Assembly: GCA_030696435.1 (NCBI GenBank)
Contig: JAUYSF010000141.1
Coordinates: forward strand, 1-12,976
DNA from: Desulfoprunum sp.
Lineage (GTDB): Bacteria > Desulfobacterota > Desulfobulbia > Desulfobulbales > Desulfocapsaceae
Direction: 5' to 3'
Length of the DNA: 12,976 nt
Shown here: positions 12,945 through 12,976 of the stretch, piece after piece
Numbering within the stretch: position 1 is the first letter of the stretch
Layout: the number at the start of each line of letters is the position of its first letter
The notes under the pieces: model-generated
What the model was told of the DNA's origin: nothing
Database searches by the model: none
Seen by the model: only the letters and a program-made list of their open reading frames with translations
Program-made: the position numbers and the translations under genes

Positions 12945-12976
12945 GTTTCAATCCACGCCCCCGCGCAGGGGGCGAC
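12945..12976 (-). CRISPR. Single complete type I-C-like CRISPR repeat at the window edge
   Basis: The last 32 bases read GTTTCAATCCACGCCCCCGC on the plus strand and end in AGGGGGCGAC. On the minus strand this is the type I-C repeat pattern starting GTCGCCCCC and ending GTGGATTGAAAC. A 7-bp stem (12956-12962 with 12968-12974) and 5-base loop match the hairpin cleaved by Cas5d. Only one repeat is visible, so the array itself is inferred. The repeat orientation implies transcription from right to left. The 8-base gap to fic leaves no room for a leader, so this should be the leader-distal end. Confidence 0.85.

Overview
The window reads as a chromosomal segment of a Gram-negative bacterium with moderately high GC. 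The mixture of genes (an alpha-2-macroglobulin gene beside pbpC, a small charged coiled-coil protein, a short pentapeptide-repeat protein, dense intergenic palindromes) resembles Desulfobacterota (Desulfobulbales-like) genomes. That assignment is an impression from gene content, not a measured phylogeny.

Left edge (1-756): the last 31 codons of a hotdog-fold (PaaI/YdiI-like) thioesterase are followed by a long perfect palindrome (155-213). Next comes a small leftward coiled-coil gene (245-511), enclosed by a perfect 16-bp inverted repeat (229-244 and 686-701). A rightward pentapeptide-repeat gene (757-1098) follows and overlaps the next gene tail to tail.

Centre (1060-9766, minus strand): a compact three-gene operon runs right to left. 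It encodes a very large secreted alpha-2-macroglobulin-like protein with an intact CxEQ thioester motif, then penicillin-binding protein 1C with intact glycosyltransferase and transpeptidase motifs, then a short ParB/Srx-fold protein with a basic aromatic tail. The A2M-PBP1C pair is a known periplasmic defence and cell-wall-repair pairing. The ParB-like third member is unusual.

Right part (10134-12976, plus strand): an AraC-family regulator is followed by a secreted PEBP (YbhB/YbcL-like) protein. A Fic-domain AMPylase candidate with its own inhibitory motif and a C-terminal winged helix comes next. The fic promoter is embedded in an elaborate repeat array: an interrupted 21-bp inverted repeat and three copies of GCGGnnAATAT overlapping the -35/-10/ribosome-binding-site region. 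Eight bases after the fic stop codon the window ends in one complete 32-nt repeat that matches the type I-C CRISPR repeat family. A CRISPR array therefore probably begins here and continues to the right, with this edge as its leader-distal end.

The most interesting points are the fic-CRISPR junction, the fic operator, the ParB-like addition to the A2M-pbpC operon, and the inverted-repeat-bounded coiled-coil gene.
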